55,534 bases of DNA from Rhodopirellula sp. (GCA_012728855.1 JAAYEH010000462.1:1-55534), one strand, 5' to 3'. Counted from the stretch's first letter, positions 38,374-47,867 are shown. Translations and numbers: made by a program. Notes: generated by a model not told the origin, from the letters alone.

Positions 38374-39698
38374 GAGTGTACCTCCCGAGAGTGAACCGTC
38401 CCACGCAGGTATTTTCGGTTGAAAGCCTCCCGGCGCCAATGCGTCGATTCGTCGCTATACAGACGGGTCGCCAGCCGATGAAACCCTTTCCGCAGTTCCT
38501 CGACGCTCATCCGCTTGGGCTGAAAGTTGATGTCAAATAGCGTGCATCGCTGCCACGCCCCGTCGTACAAGAGCCGTCCGTCGCTCAGCAGGCGTTGGTA
38601 GAAGGGGGTGCCGGGAAATGGGGTGGGAAGCGTGATTTGCACGTCAAAGAGTTCCGTTTCGACGGCGAACTCGTACACCTCGTCGAAAACCTCCGGGGTA
38701 TGCTCGTCCAGCCCGACCACAAAGCAGCCGTTCACGCGGATGCCTTGCGACTGGATTCGCCGCACCGCTTCTCGATACTGCCGCCACCGTTTCCATTTCC
38801 AGTCGCTCTTGAGTTCCAGGCCGACCAGGGCCGTCTCGGTGGGGCTCTCCAGCCCGATGAGCACTTCTGCGCAGCCGCTTTCCCGCAGCAATGCCAGCAA
38901 CTCCTCGTCCTCATGGACGGACAGGTCGGTCTCGGCGAACCAGCGGACGGGCCGCGTCTTGAGTTCGAGGAGCAGTTCCTTCCAGTAGCCCTTGTTGACA
39001 AAGGCATTGTCGTCGGCGAACTCCAAGAACGGCCGACGCCAGAGTTCGCAGATACGGTCAATCTCCGCCAGCACCCGCCCGACCGGCTTCTGCTTGTACC
39101 GCGAGGTGAGCAGGATAGAACTGGCGCAGAACTCGCAGTGCAGCGGGCAGCCGCGACTGGCTTGAACTGTGAGGCGGTTGTACTTCTTCAGATCCAGCAG
39201 GTGGAAGGCGGGCATGGGGGCATCGGCGAGGTCGAACCGCCCGTCGCCCCGATAGAGCAGCTTAAGCCTGCCTGTCGCCGCGTCGTCGAGGATCTCCGGC
39301 CACACCGACTCTCCTTCACCGACCACAACTGCGTCGGCGTGGCGGGCTGCCTCCTCCGGCAGCGCGGTGACATGCAGGCCGCCAAGTACCACCGGAATCC
39401 CGATGGCCCGATAGCGGTCGGCCAATTCATAGCCCTCGGCCATCTGGGCGCTGAAGCTGGAGATCGCCACGAGGTCGAAAGGTTCCGGCAGGGCGTCCAG
39501 CTTGCGGATGTCGTCGATTTCCAGGTAATGGCATGTGTGTTCCGCGGGCGTCATGCCGGCCAGCGTCAACAGCCCGAGGCTCGGCAGCGAGGCGATCGTC
39601 TTGCTCCGCTCCACGAAGCCCGGCAGGGTCAGCCCCAGCCGCAGCAGTTCCTCATCACATGCTCGGATTCCGCTCATCGCAATCAGGCCGATTCTCAT
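38370..39698 (-). CDS. B12-binding-domain radical SAM enzyme
   Basis: The 442-residue protein has an N-terminal cobalamin-binding-like part (about residues 50-150: PFDLVAISSFSAQMAEGYELADRYRA, VVLGGLHVTALPEEAARHADAVVVGEGE). A radical SAM core follows with the 4Fe-4S motif CPLHCEFC (CxxxCxxC, about residues 188-195) and downstream CAEVLIGLESP and NGCFVVGLDEHTPEVF. Family members methylate or rearrange lipids, hopanoids, tetrapyrroles or peptides; the substrate is unknown here. Both neighbours are tiny membrane proteins overlapping by ATGA at each side, so the three are strictly coupled and the substrate may be a lipid. Confidence 0.9.
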   Translation of the reverse strand: MRIGLIAMSGIRACDEELLRLGLTLPGFVERSKTIASLPSLGLLTLAGMTPAEHTCHYLEIDDIRKLDALPEPFDLVAISSFSAQMAEGYELADRYRAIGIPVVLGGLHVTALPEEAARHADAVVVGEGESVWPEILDDAATGRLKLLYRGDGRFDLADAPMPAFHLLDLKKYNRLTVQASRGCPLHCEFCASSILLTSRYKQKPVGRVLAEIDRICELWRRPFLEFADDNAFVNKGYWKELLLELKTRPVRWFAETDLSVHEDEELLALLRESGCAEVLIGLESPTETALVGLELKSDWKWKRWRQYREAVRRIQSQGIRVNGCFVVGLDEHTPEVFDEVYEFAVETELFDVQITLPTPFPGTPFYQRLLSDGRLLYDGAWQRCTLFDINFQPKRMSVEELRKGFHRLATRLYSDESTHWRREAFNRKYLRGTVHSREVHS

Positions 39699-40072
39699 GG
39701 CATGACCTCCTGGTAAACGAAGGCCGCAGTGGCAACCACCAACGCCGACACGGGGATGAAGAAAAGATGCCGCATCGGTTTCCGCCAGGCCGCCAGCCCA
39801 CAGACCAGCGGCATGGCGACGGCGCCGATGCCAAACGCCACGGAGGGGAGCAGCGGCGCCGTGGCGAGGTCACGTAGCGACACGGAGAAGGCGAACGCGA
39901 GGTTCAGCAATCCGGTGCCCACCAGCGAGATGTGCATCAGCCGCAGCATCCGCCGCCGCCACGAGTCATAGCCCTGCAGCCAGTCCTCCCGGTGAAAGAA
40001 GGTCCCGAGCACGGCCCCGGCGACCAGCCCGGCGAGGATGGCGATCCAACCGATCGAGAAGTTCACTGCCAT
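39695..40072 (-). CDS. Small membrane protein upstream of radical SAM gene
   Basis: The 125-residue protein has about four hydrophobic segments (IGWIAILAGLVAGAVLGTFF, LMHISLVGTGLLNLAFAFSV, SVAFGIGAVAMPLVCGLAAW, LFFIPVSALVVATAAFVY). I recognise no family. ATG 40072 has GTGAGG upstream; its TGA overlaps the radical SAM ATG. It is the first gene of a minus-strand operon of this protein, the radical SAM enzyme, a second membrane protein and the dehydrogenase remnant. Confidence 0.8.
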   Translation of the reverse strand: MAVNFSIGWIAILAGLVAGAVLGTFFHREDWLQGYDSWRRRMLRLMHISLVGTGLLNLAFAFSVSLRDLATAPLLPSVAFGIGAVAMPLVCGLAAWRKPMRHLFFIPVSALVVATAAFVYQEVMP

Positions 40073-40436
40073 AAGCCTCACGCCCTTGCCCAATGCCCTC
40101 TATTTCCAGGGCTCGCGTTTCGGAAGAATACAACGCGGAATATAGCACACGCCGCGGGTCGCGCCTAATTGCTCGCATGGAGGAGTTGAAGGGCGCAGTC
40201 ATTGGCACTTCGTGCTCCGGCGGCAACACAACAGCGCTAAAGCAGCGCAGAGCCGCGCCAAGGATGGGCGGGACGAGCCGTAGGGAGTCTGAAGAAACTC
40301 ACCGGTCTGAGACCGACGGTTCTCCAACGAAGCAGGTACTTCGCCTTGCCCCCTTCTCCCGTTTGTCATGGCCAATTAAGTATGGTAGAAAGGTCTGGGG
40401 CGACGAAACCCGCGTTCAAGAAGAAAGAGAAGTGCG
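40073..40436. other. Divergent intergenic region, no gene seen
   Basis: About 360 bases hold the divergent starts of the membrane protein operon and the sialidase-like gene. A short palindrome-like segment around 40300-40325 (ACCGGTCTGAGACCGAC) was noticed, but I cannot assign it. No tRNA or further gene was seen. Confidence 0.5.
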
Positions 40437-41564
40437 ATGAAACGATGCAACGTAAAGCGAGCCTGTCTCACCGTGCTTGTCCTCTCCGTTCCGGCGTCGG
40501 CTGCGATGGCCGCGGAGTGCTTCGTCAAAGACCGCGACGGGGCAATTCCCCGACCGATCGTGGCCGTCGAGAACGTCTGCGCCTGGCCGAACCTGACGGT
40601 GCTTGGCGACGGTTCGATCGTCGCCACCATCTTCAATCAACCGAGCCATGCCGGTTTGCCCGGCGACGTCGAATGTTGGGCCACCGAGGACGGCGGCAAG
40701 ACCTGGACGAAGCGAGGAACGGCGGCGCCGCATGAAGGAAACACCAATCGCATGAATGTCGCCGCGGGCCGGGCCGGCAACGGCGACCTGGTGGTGATCG
40801 CCTCCGGCTGGTCCGAAAAATATCCGGCCGGGTATAGCGGCCCGCGAGGAAAGCCGCAGGTTATCGAGCCTTGGGTTTGCCGTTCGGCGGACGGTGGCCG
40901 CACCTGGTCGATCGACAAGGAGGGCTTTCCCGGTAAGAGCCCCGAGGGCCATCCGGTGATTCCGTTCGGCGACATCCTGCCCGGTGAGGACGGGCAATTG
41001 CGCGTGGCGATTTATACCGTCCCCGCCGACCGAAACGACCGCGTCTACATCTACTCCAGCGCAAACGATGGTCGGACTTGGGGCGAGCCGGTCGCGCTCG
41101 ATACGGCCCGCAATCGCAACGAAACGGCCATTCTTCATCTCGGCGACGGGCGATGGCTGGCGGCGGCGCGGACGATTGGCCCCGATCCGTCCGGCCGCAG
41201 CATGTTTCTCGACCTCTACGGCTCCGAAGACGACGCCGGCACGTGGCACCAACGGATGCTCCTCACCGAGTCGTCGCAACACCCCGCCCACCTCGTGCGA
41301 CTCAAGGACGGCCGGTTGCTGTTGGCCTACGGCAACCGTACGGCGGACCGAGGCGTCGACGTCCGGTTCAGCGGCGACGAAGGGAAATCGTGGATGGAAC
41401 CGTTCCGGGTGACGGACTGGCAAGGCGACGGCGGCTATCCCAGCAGTGCCCAACTGCCCGACGGACGCGTGCTGACGGCTTACTACGCCGCCGCCACCGA
41501 AGGGCACAAAGGGTATCATATGGGTGTGGTGGTTTGGGATCCGGAGAAAACCACGGGAGAATGA
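40437..41564 (+). CDS. Exported sialidase/BNR-repeat protein
   Basis: The 375-residue protein has a signal peptide (ACLTVLVLSVPASAAMA) and four Asp-box-like repeats (ATEDGGKTWT, RSADGGRTWS, SSANDGRTWG, SGDEGKSWM), the mark of the six-bladed sialidase/neuraminidase propeller. It also has LRVAIYT and RLLLAYGNRT blades. Bacterial members cleave sialic acid or related sugars, but many exported planctomycete proteins of this fold have no known activity. The classical FRIP-type arginine motif is not obvious, so catalytic function is uncertain. Confidence 0.85.
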   Translation: MKRCNVKRACLTVLVLSVPASAAMAAECFVKDRDGAIPRPIVAVENVCAWPNLTVLGDGSIVATIFNQPSHAGLPGDVECWATEDGGKTWTKRGTAAPHEGNTNRMNVAAGRAGNGDLVVIASGWSEKYPAGYSGPRGKPQVIEPWVCRSADGGRTWSIDKEGFPGKSPEGHPVIPFGDILPGEDGQLRVAIYTVPADRNDRVYIYSSANDGRTWGEPVALDTARNRNETAILHLGDGRWLAAARTIGPDPSGRSMFLDLYGSEDDAGTWHQRMLLTESSQHPAHLVRLKDGRLLLAYGNRTADRGVDVRFSGDEGKSWMEPFRVTDWQGDGGYPSSAQLPDGRVLTAYYAAATEGHKGYHMGVVVWDPEKTTGE

Positions 41565-42103
41565 GGTTCCGATTGCGGGGCAACTCGCTCAGCAAGATCC
41601 CGCCCGGCAGGCGGGATCTCCTGGCACGGAATATGCACAAGGGGACAAAAGGCGTCTGCGGAGGGGGCCGGGAAGTGTTTTGTGGCCTGTGGGCACGCAG
41701 GGGATTGAAATTCTCGGAAGTTCGTGTTGTAAGAAATACAAACTTGAGAGAAAATGCCCCGCACGCACCCGGCTGTAGAATTCGCCGGATCGTTCGACTG
41801 GCAGAATCACCGTTTCACAAGGGAACTCGTACAAGGATCGTACTCGCCGTCGCCGACATGGGGCGCGTTGCCCCGCACCGGAAAGATTCCGGTGAAAAGG
41901 TCGTCGCCGTGCGTTCCGCACTCGTAAGGTGACAGGGAAGTCGCCGCAAAAAGTCGCCTCTTGCCGGCACAGTCCGCCGCTCCATGATGGTCGCGGCAAT
42001 GCCCGCTTCGTGCCGAGAGACGACGGCCCTTCCCATCATTCGCCGATCTGCGGCTCACGGCGCTTCCGCTCGGCCGATGCTATGCGACCCGCAGGAGGCG
42101 GCC
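41565..42103. other. Gene-free stretch with palindrome 41595-41619
   Basis: About 540 bases without a convincing gene. At 41595-41619 AGATCCCGCCC / GGCGGGATCT forms a hairpin that matches the second palindrome at 16226-16249 almost exactly. No family-like protein sequence was seen in any frame I followed. Confidence 0.6.
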
Positions 42104-43717
42104 ATGTTCTCGTTGCAAAGTTTCGTGTTGACGTTAGCGCTGGCGGGCGGCGGAGACACCGTTCTGCTGGACTTCTACAGCGACTCATGCGGACCCTGCC
42201 ACCAGATGTCGCCTCTGGTCGATCGGTTGGGGGCGGCAGGCTATCCCGTTCGCAAAGTGAATATCGAACGGGAACGAGAGCTGGCGGGGCGATTCGGGAT
42301 CACGCGAATCCCGTGCTTCGTGATGGTGGTCGACGGCAAGGAGGTTGACCGCATGGTCGGGGCCACCACCTTGGATCGACTGCAGGCGATGTGTCAGTTG
42401 GGCCTGGCAAAACGGGCAACCGTGCATCCCCCGGTTTCGCCGCGCCCGCAAACCGCCATACCGACAGCCGCAGTCGGCTCGCCCGCGCCGGTGGTGCCTT
42501 TGCCAGTAGTACAGGCGGCTTCCGGATTCTCGGCCGCGCCGGCCCAGACGGACGCTTTGGCAGGAGCTTCGATGCCGGGCTGGCGAATAACGCCTGTCAG
42601 CGCCACGCAACCGGCCGAATCGCTCGCCCGGTCCGACGAGCAGTTGATCGCCGCCACCGTCCGCCTTCGGATCGAAGACGCCACCGGACACTCGTTCGGT
42701 ACGGGTACGATCATCGACTCGCGCGAGGGCGAAGCGCTGATTCTCACCTGCGGGCACCTCTTTCGCGACTCGAAGGGGGAAGGAAGCATCGAAGTCGATT
42801 TGTTCGGACCGCGCCCGGCGCGCAAGGTGCCCGGCCGACTCCTTGCGTATGACGCGGACCACCGCGATGTGGCCCTGGTCAGCATTCGACCTCCGTGCCC
42901 CGTGACGGCGGCGCGCGTGGCGCCTCCGGGATACGAGATCCACAAAGGCGCAACGGTGGCATCGGTCGGCTGCAACAACGGCGAAGACCCGACTGTCCGG
43001 CACAGTCGAGTGACCTCGCTGGACAAGTTCGTGGGACCGCCTAACCTCCAGGTCGCCGGCCTGCCGGTGCAGGGCCGCAGTGGCGGCGGTCTCTTTTCGC
43101 GCGAGGGCTACGTCATCGGCGTCTGCAATGCTGCGGACCCGACCGATAACGAGGGGCTTTTCGCCGCCTTGGCCTCGGTCCACAGCCAATTGGACGAAGT
43201 GAAGCTGTCCTACATATATCAATCCCCCGGCGACAGTTCGCGGGCGACGGTGGCGACGGCGCCGCCGGCGATGCCCAAAGAGATGCCGGCGCCGGACAAA
43301 CTGGTGCAATTGACGAATACGCCGTCGCGGCCCGCCGAAGGCGTCTCGGTACCCGCGCCGCCGTTGACCGAAGCGGCATCCGCCGGGCTCGCGCTCAGCC
43401 CGGAGGAACGGGCGGCGTTGGAGGAAATCCGACGTCGCAAGGCCCAGGGGTTCGAGGTGGTCTGTGTGATCCGATCGCTGGCCGATCCGCAGGCAAAAAG
43501 CGAAATCATTGTTCTCAACAAAGCGTCGCAGGCGTTTCTCAAGGAACTGGCGGTGGAAGGGCGAGCCCACCAGCAACAGCAACTCACCTCGCTGAGCGTT
43601 CCGACGCAGCCGCATCCGCAGCCACCGCTGGCCACGGCATCCGGCACGCAAGCAAGCCCCGTCGCGGCGAAATCGAACTGGCAACCGAATTGGGGCGGCA
43701 CCGGACGGGGGCAGTGA
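42104..43717 (+). CDS. Thioredoxin-domain / trypsin-like serine protease fusion protein
   Basis: The 537-residue protein starts with a short hydrophobic stretch and a thioredoxin fold (about residues 18-105): VLLDFYSDSCGPCHQMSP holds the redox CGPC, and GITRIPCFVMVVDGKEV holds the cis-Pro loop. After a Pro/Ala-rich linker, residues ~195-390 are a trypsin-like domain with His in LILTCGHLFRD, Asp in DHRDVALVSI and Ser in GRSGGGLFSREG. The C-terminal ~130 residues are low-complexity and helical, with no fold I recognise. An envelope protease working with disulfide exchange is a plausible role. ATG 42104 has GCAGGAGG upstream. Confidence 0.85.
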   Translation: MFSLQSFVLTLALAGGGDTVLLDFYSDSCGPCHQMSPLVDRLGAAGYPVRKVNIERERELAGRFGITRIPCFVMVVDGKEVDRMVGATTLDRLQAMCQLGLAKRATVHPPVSPRPQTAIPTAAVGSPAPVVPLPVVQAASGFSAAPAQTDALAGASMPGWRITPVSATQPAESLARSDEQLIAATVRLRIEDATGHSFGTGTIIDSREGEALILTCGHLFRDSKGEGSIEVDLFGPRPARKVPGRLLAYDADHRDVALVSIRPPCPVTAARVAPPGYEIHKGATVASVGCNNGEDPTVRHSRVTSLDKFVGPPNLQVAGLPVQGRSGGGLFSREGYVIGVCNAADPTDNEGLFAALASVHSQLDEVKLSYIYQSPGDSSRATVATAPPAMPKEMPAPDKLVQLTNTPSRPAEGVSVPAPPLTEAASAGLALSPEERAALEEIRRRKAQGFEVVCVIRSLADPQAKSEIIVLNKASQAFLKELAVEGRAHQQQQLTSLSVPTQPHPQPPLATASGTQASPVAAKSNWQPNWGGTGRGQ

Positions 43718-43719
43718 TG

Positions 43720-43747
43720 GTACGTCAGGCTTTCCAGCCTGACGTAC
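43720..43747. terminator. Perfect palindrome after the protease gene
   Basis: GTACGTCAGGCT / AGCCTGACGTAC with a four-base loop begins two bases after the stop. Its core CGTCAGGCT...AGCCTGACG recurs at 47980-48001, and a half site lies near 44512-44523. It may act as a terminator or a dispersed repeat. Confidence 0.75.
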
Positions 43748-43791
43748 TTGAGCGGCGGACCCGCCATCGCTTAGAATACGTGGGACGATGC

Positions 43792-44508
43792 ATGACAAAC
43801 GATGCGCCCACGAGGAACGACGGCATGGACCACTCAACCGCCTCCCCGGAATTCATCGCCGCCGTCGAGGACTTCCGGCGGCATGAGAATCATGCCGATC
43901 CGCAACGGGTGGTCACCGGCCTGGCCCGCGGATTCGGGATCCTCCGCGAGAAATTCTACCGTCGCGTTCACCTCGACGTTGAACAGGCCATCGGGTTGGA
44001 CAGTGTGCTGATGCCCGTCTCGGAAGTGAAGACTCAGCGGCTGGCGGCGGATGAGATCGACGCCTTCCAGGCGGCGGAGTCGGCGGCGATGGCCAAGCGC
44101 TGCGGCTACCTCAGCAGCGGCGATACCTGGTATGTGCGATGGCTGGCGCACCTGCGGCTTGCCGCGCGGGCTTCGGAACCGGCTCTGGAAAAGCGCCTGC
44201 TGGACTACTGGTCTTCGACCGCCCAGCGCCGACGAGTAGACTTCGAGAATGCGCTGACGCGGATCGTTCCCGAGGCGATCCAGGCGCCGCTGGTGCTCTT
44301 CCAGCTCTTCCCGCCGGCCGTGGGAATTACCACCGCGCAAGCTTTCGGAGACATGGAAACTGCCGGACAACTCCGCAGCGAACAGATCCGGATCTTGCCC
44401 GCCATCGACGATTGCCGAGAGTGCGGGGGAAAGCTGCTGGAGTTGGGCGATTCGTGCTCGCAGTGCGGCAATCCGCTCTGGAAATACGCCTACCTCACAT
44501 CGGTGTGA
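43792..44508 (+). CDS. Zinc-ribbon protein of unknown function
   Basis: The 238-residue, mainly helical protein has a C-terminal double CxxC knuckle (CRECGGKLLE ... CSQCGNPLW), typical of a small zinc ribbon. The N-terminal ~190 residues contain no motif I know. No signal peptide is seen, so it is probably cytoplasmic. ATG 43792 is used; an ATG at 43825 is an alternative. It follows the thioredoxin-protease gene by 75 bases including a hairpin. Confidence 0.7.
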   Translation: MTNDAPTRNDGMDHSTASPEFIAAVEDFRRHENHADPQRVVTGLARGFGILREKFYRRVHLDVEQAIGLDSVLMPVSEVKTQRLAADEIDAFQAAESAAMAKRCGYLSSGDTWYVRWLAHLRLAARASEPALEKRLLDYWSSTAQRRRVDFENALTRIVPEAIQAPLVLFQLFPPAVGITTAQAFGDMETAGQLRSEQIRILPAIDDCRECGGKLLELGDSCSQCGNPLWKYAYLTSV

Positions 44509-44524
44509 TAAGCCTGACGTACGG

Positions 44525-45766
44525 TCAAGCGCTGGGTGGCTGCACTTTCGCCAGCGGGCCGATGGTCACCGTGGTTCCCCGAGAGAGCGGATAACGCGCC
44601 AAAATCGCCTCGATATCTTCCACCGTGACCGAGGCGATCGTATCGAGCACCTCGCGGGCCGATCGATAACGGCGGCGCTGGATCCATTCCGTTCCGACGT
44701 AGGAAAGCCGCCCGATCGGACGTTCCGAGGAGAGCACCACCCGCGAACTGACTTTGCTCTTGGCCTGCGCAAGTTCTTCCTTGGTCACCCCTTCCTTCTC
44801 CGCGGTGCGATAGACATCGAGAATCGCCTGGAGATTGTCCGCGGTTTGGTCGGGTTCGCAACTCATGTACGTGACGAAGACGCCCGTGCCCACGTATTCG
44901 TAATGCCGCAGCACGGCGTGCTCGGCCAGCCCGGGGTCGGAGAGGGCCCAGTAGAGGCGGCTGCCGGAATCGTCGCCGAGGATGCGGGCCAGCAGCTTGG
45001 CCGCATAGCGATCTTTTTCGTCGCCGACCGGTCCGTCGGACATCTGCACCATATACTGCTGCACCGATTCCGGCTTGTGCAGATTGAGGAATTCCTCGTT
45101 GGGCTGGGCCGGCACGATGGCTCGCGGGGCGTCGAACCGCTCCCAGCCGCCGCAGCACTCCTCGGCGGTGGCCACCAATGCGTCGAAATCGATCCGTCCG
45201 GTCGCTGCCAGGGCGATGTTCGTGGGACTGTAACGCCGCTGGAAATAACGCCGCATTGCGTCGGCGGTCAAGGCGCCGACGCTCTCGGTCGTGCCGAGCA
45301 CGCTCCTGCCCAACGGGTGGGCGCCGAAATAGGCCGCTTTGCACTTTTCGTCCGCTCCGAAGGGCGGTTGATCTTCGTAGACGCGGATTTCCTCGAGGAT
45401 GACTTGTTTCTCGGTGTCAAAGTCGTCTTCTCGCAGCGAGGGCCGGAGGATATCCGCCAACAGCCGTACCACGCGGCCCTGGCATTCCGGAATCACGGCG
45501 GCGTAGTAGAGCGTGGTTTCCTCGCCGGTCGAAGCGTTGTAGCGGGCGCCCAACTCGTCGAATTCGCGGTTTACGTCGAGGGCCGTGCGAGTCGGCGTGC
45601 CTTTGAAGGCCATGTGTTCCAGGAAATGGCTCACGCCGGAAATTGCCTCCGTCTCATCGCGCGAGCCGGCCTCGACGAAAAATCCGACGGCTACGGAACG
45701 CGCGTCGCCATTCACCTCGGCCACGATCTGAAGTCCGTTCGGCAGCGTGTGTCTAAGAAAGTCCAA
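44525..45766 (-). CDS. M16 family zinc peptidase (active subunit)
   Basis: The 413-residue protein has the inverted zinc motif HxxEH in VSHFLEHMAFKG (His47, Glu50, His51) and a downstream EEIRVYEDQPP segment supplying the third ligand. It resembles mitochondrial processing peptidase and PqqL-like peptidases. It overlaps the upstream M16 gene by 14 bases, so the pair is an operon and likely a heterodimer of active and inactive halves. Confidence 0.92.
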   Translation of the reverse strand: MDFLRHTLPNGLQIVAEVNGDARSVAVGFFVEAGSRDETEAISGVSHFLEHMAFKGTPTRTALDVNREFDELGARYNASTGEETTLYYAAVIPECQGRVVRLLADILRPSLREDDFDTEKQVILEEIRVYEDQPPFGADEKCKAAYFGAHPLGRSVLGTTESVGALTADAMRRYFQRRYSPTNIALAATGRIDFDALVATAEECCGGWERFDAPRAIVPAQPNEEFLNLHKPESVQQYMVQMSDGPVGDEKDRYAAKLLARILGDDSGSRLYWALSDPGLAEHAVLRHYEYVGTGVFVTYMSCEPDQTADNLQAILDVYRTAEKEGVTKEELAQAKSKVSSRVVLSSERPIGRLSYVGTEWIQRRRYRSAREVLDTIASVTVEDIEAILARYPLSRGTTVTIGPLAKVQPPSA

Positions 45767-46997
45767 CGGTCACCTCCAGCGGGCTCGGCCCCAAAGTCAC
45801 GATGGTGAAGTCTCCCGGGGGACACTTGGCGAGATAGGAATTGATCGACTCGGGAGTCAGCCCATCGACGATTTGGCTGACTTCGTCGAGGGTGCGAACG
45901 CGATTGAGATGATACCAGTCGACCGCGATCATCGAGCTGCGGGCCGTGCTCGATTCCTGCTGCATGATCAAGCCACTCTTGATGCGGGCCTTCAATCGGT
46001 CCAATTCCCCGACTTCGATGCCGCGGCCCAATTCGGCCAAGACTCGGGTCATCACGTCGAGCGTTTCCTGCGCCCGCTCGGCGCTGGTGCCGGCGTAGCA
46101 AAAAACCCCGGCACGGTCGAGCAGGGAATGGTAGCTGGCGTCGACGTGATAGCAGAGCCCGCGCCGTTCGCGAACCTCCGTAAACAGCCGCGAACTCATG
46201 CCGCTGCCCAGCACTCCCACCGCTCCCCAGGCCTGGAAATAGTCGGGGTCGCAATAGGGGACGGTGTCGTAGGCGATGCCGATGTGGGTCTGCTTGGTTT
46301 CCTGCTCGATGTGCGCGATCGTCTTGCCGCGGCGTCCTTCCACAATGCTCACTTCACGGCCAGGCGCCCAGTCGCCCAGCAGCCGCTCGACGGTGTCCTT
46401 CAGCGCCGGCCAGTCGAATCGCCCGGCGATGCCCAGAATCGCTCCGTTGGGATGATAGTGGCGCTCGAAATGCCGCCGGATTTCTCCGATGTCGATCGCA
46501 CGGATCGCCTCTTCTTCGCCCTGAGACGGCCGCCCCCACGGATCCGGGTAGTAGTGGCGTTGGGCTTCGATCATCACCTTCTGCGCCGGCTCGTCCTCGA
46601 CCGCTCGCAATTCCTGCTGCATCACCAGCCGCGCCGCCTCCAACTGATCTGCGGGCAAATGCGGACGCCGGACGAGGTCGGCGAAGATTTCCAGCGCGCC
46701 GGGGAGGTTGTCGGCCAGCGTGGCGCCGCTGAAGCTGGTGCGAGCCGTGGAAACTGCCTCGGACCACTCGACGCCCAAGTTGTCCAGGTCGTCGACGAAT
46801 TGACGGCTGTCGCGCGGGCCCGCCCCACGCAACACCATTTCGCAGGTGAACCCCGACAGCCCACCCCGCTTGGCTGGTTCGTGGATGCATCCGGCCGGCA
46901 CCAGAAGCGTAAATGCCGCCGAGTCGACCCAAGGCATTGTCTCGGCCACCAGGACCAAGCCGTTGCTGAATTGGTGGCTGTGAATCGCCTCAGTCAC
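45753..46997 (-). CDS. M16 family peptidase-like protein lacking HxxEH (inactive subunit)
   Basis: The 414-residue protein aligns in layout with the downstream M16 peptidase (FSNGLVLVAETMPWVDSAAFTLLVPAG). In place of HxxEH it has RGGLSGFTCEMVLRG, so it cannot bind zinc by the usual ligands. Pairs of this type act as heterodimers where the inactive subunit shapes substrate binding. GTG 46997 has an AAGGAG six bases upstream and gives the normal start; an earlier start would add ~60 unconserved residues. Confidence 0.9.
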   Translation of the reverse strand: MTEAIHSHQFSNGLVLVAETMPWVDSAAFTLLVPAGCIHEPAKRGGLSGFTCEMVLRGAGPRDSRQFVDDLDNLGVEWSEAVSTARTSFSGATLADNLPGALEIFADLVRRPHLPADQLEAARLVMQQELRAVEDEPAQKVMIEAQRHYYPDPWGRPSQGEEEAIRAIDIGEIRRHFERHYHPNGAILGIAGRFDWPALKDTVERLLGDWAPGREVSIVEGRRGKTIAHIEQETKQTHIGIAYDTVPYCDPDYFQAWGAVGVLGSGMSSRLFTEVRERRGLCYHVDASYHSLLDRAGVFCYAGTSAERAQETLDVMTRVLAELGRGIEVGELDRLKARIKSGLIMQQESSTARSSMIAVDWYHLNRVRTLDEVSQIVDGLTPESINSYLAKCPPGDFTIVTLGPSPLEVTVGLS

Positions 46998-47306
46998 GTC
47001 TACTCCTTGGAGTGGAAGATCGGCCGCGGTGCGTGTGCCGGCAATCGTTCGCGGTTCGGGGAAGCAGAATTGTACCGGACCGCCCGGTCGTCCGCGACCC
47101 TCACACGGCCGGGGGTTGGACGCTTTCGTGGTAAGCTCCAGGCGGTGTGGGCGGATGTTTGCTTCGTTTGACCGCAACGGCCAACAGTCCTTTCAGTGGG
47201 GTTGGCATGATATGGCGGATGGACTGCAAAACCCGGCACGGCAGACCGCGCGCAAGCCGTTGGCCCTTGCGGATAAACCAGTTACGCTGCGGCCAAAAGG
47301 TCCGCA
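46998..47306. other. Intergenic stretch, no gene seen
   Basis: Roughly 300 bases separate the M16 operon start from the end of the acetyltransferase gene. No convincing coding or RNA feature was noticed; the M16 promoter should lie here. Confidence 0.5.
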
Positions 47307-47867
47307 TTATGAATAGACGACTTCGGCGGCCTTAAAGACGGTTTTCACAGCGGCAAAACCGACTCGGCGGTAGAGTCGAACGGCACCGCGGTTGTCGGCC
47401 GTCACTTCGAGGTGGACCCGGTTCAGGCCTTGCTGGCGAAACCCCTCCAAGGAGCGAAAAAGCAACGCCGTTCCCACTTGCTGCCCGCGATGGCAGGGAA
47501 CAATGCCAAGATTCTGGATGCTCCCCATCCCGAAACGATCCCGGACGCCTTGAATGGTGCCGCAGCATTCCCGCCGGTTCCCGTCAACGTAGATGGCCAG
47601 CCAGGTGGCCTCGGGCAGAAAGCCTGGCTTGTGGACGATCTCGCGCATCAGCCGCTGGCAGCCCACAAATTCCGTGAAACACGGAAAGACATGCGCGTCG
47701 ATTTCGTCACGGAAACTGAGGAACTTTGTCTTGGCGTGCGCGTCGAGTAACGACGGGGACCAAGCGAAAAACTCATACCCGGGCGGGGTCTTGGCCCACG
47801 ACAGATCTCGATCCGTTAGATCGATCTCCATCCGGAAGCGTTTGAAGTACGTCAGGCCGATCCCCAT
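47307..47867 (-). CDS. GNAT N-acetyltransferase
   Basis: The 186-residue protein has the acetyl-CoA motif A in LGIVPCHRGQQVGTALLFRSLEGF and the motif B segment NRVHLEVTADNRGAVRLYRRVGF. The N-terminal TYFKRFRMEIDL resembles planctomycete members of this group. Substrate unknown. It is monocistronic as far as the neighbours show. Confidence 0.88.
   Translation of the reverse strand: MGIGLTYFKRFRMEIDLTDRDLSWAKTPPGYEFFAWSPSLLDAHAKTKFLSFRDEIDAHVFPCFTEFVGCQRLMREIVHKPGFLPEATWLAIYVDGNRRECCGTIQGVRDRFGMGSIQNLGIVPCHRGQQVGTALLFRSLEGFRQQGLNRVHLEVTADNRGAVRLYRRVGFAAVKTVFKAAEVVYS

Noticed and set aside
40290..40340. Possible riboswitch or structured RNA upstream of the sialidase-like gene
   Set aside because: Only a short palindrome-like segment is visible; no known riboswitch core could be recognised by eye.
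42185..43837. Minus-strand open frame of 550 codons opposite the thioredoxin-protease gene
   Set aside because: Antisense shadow; the plus strand carries intact catalytic motifs and a ribosome binding site.
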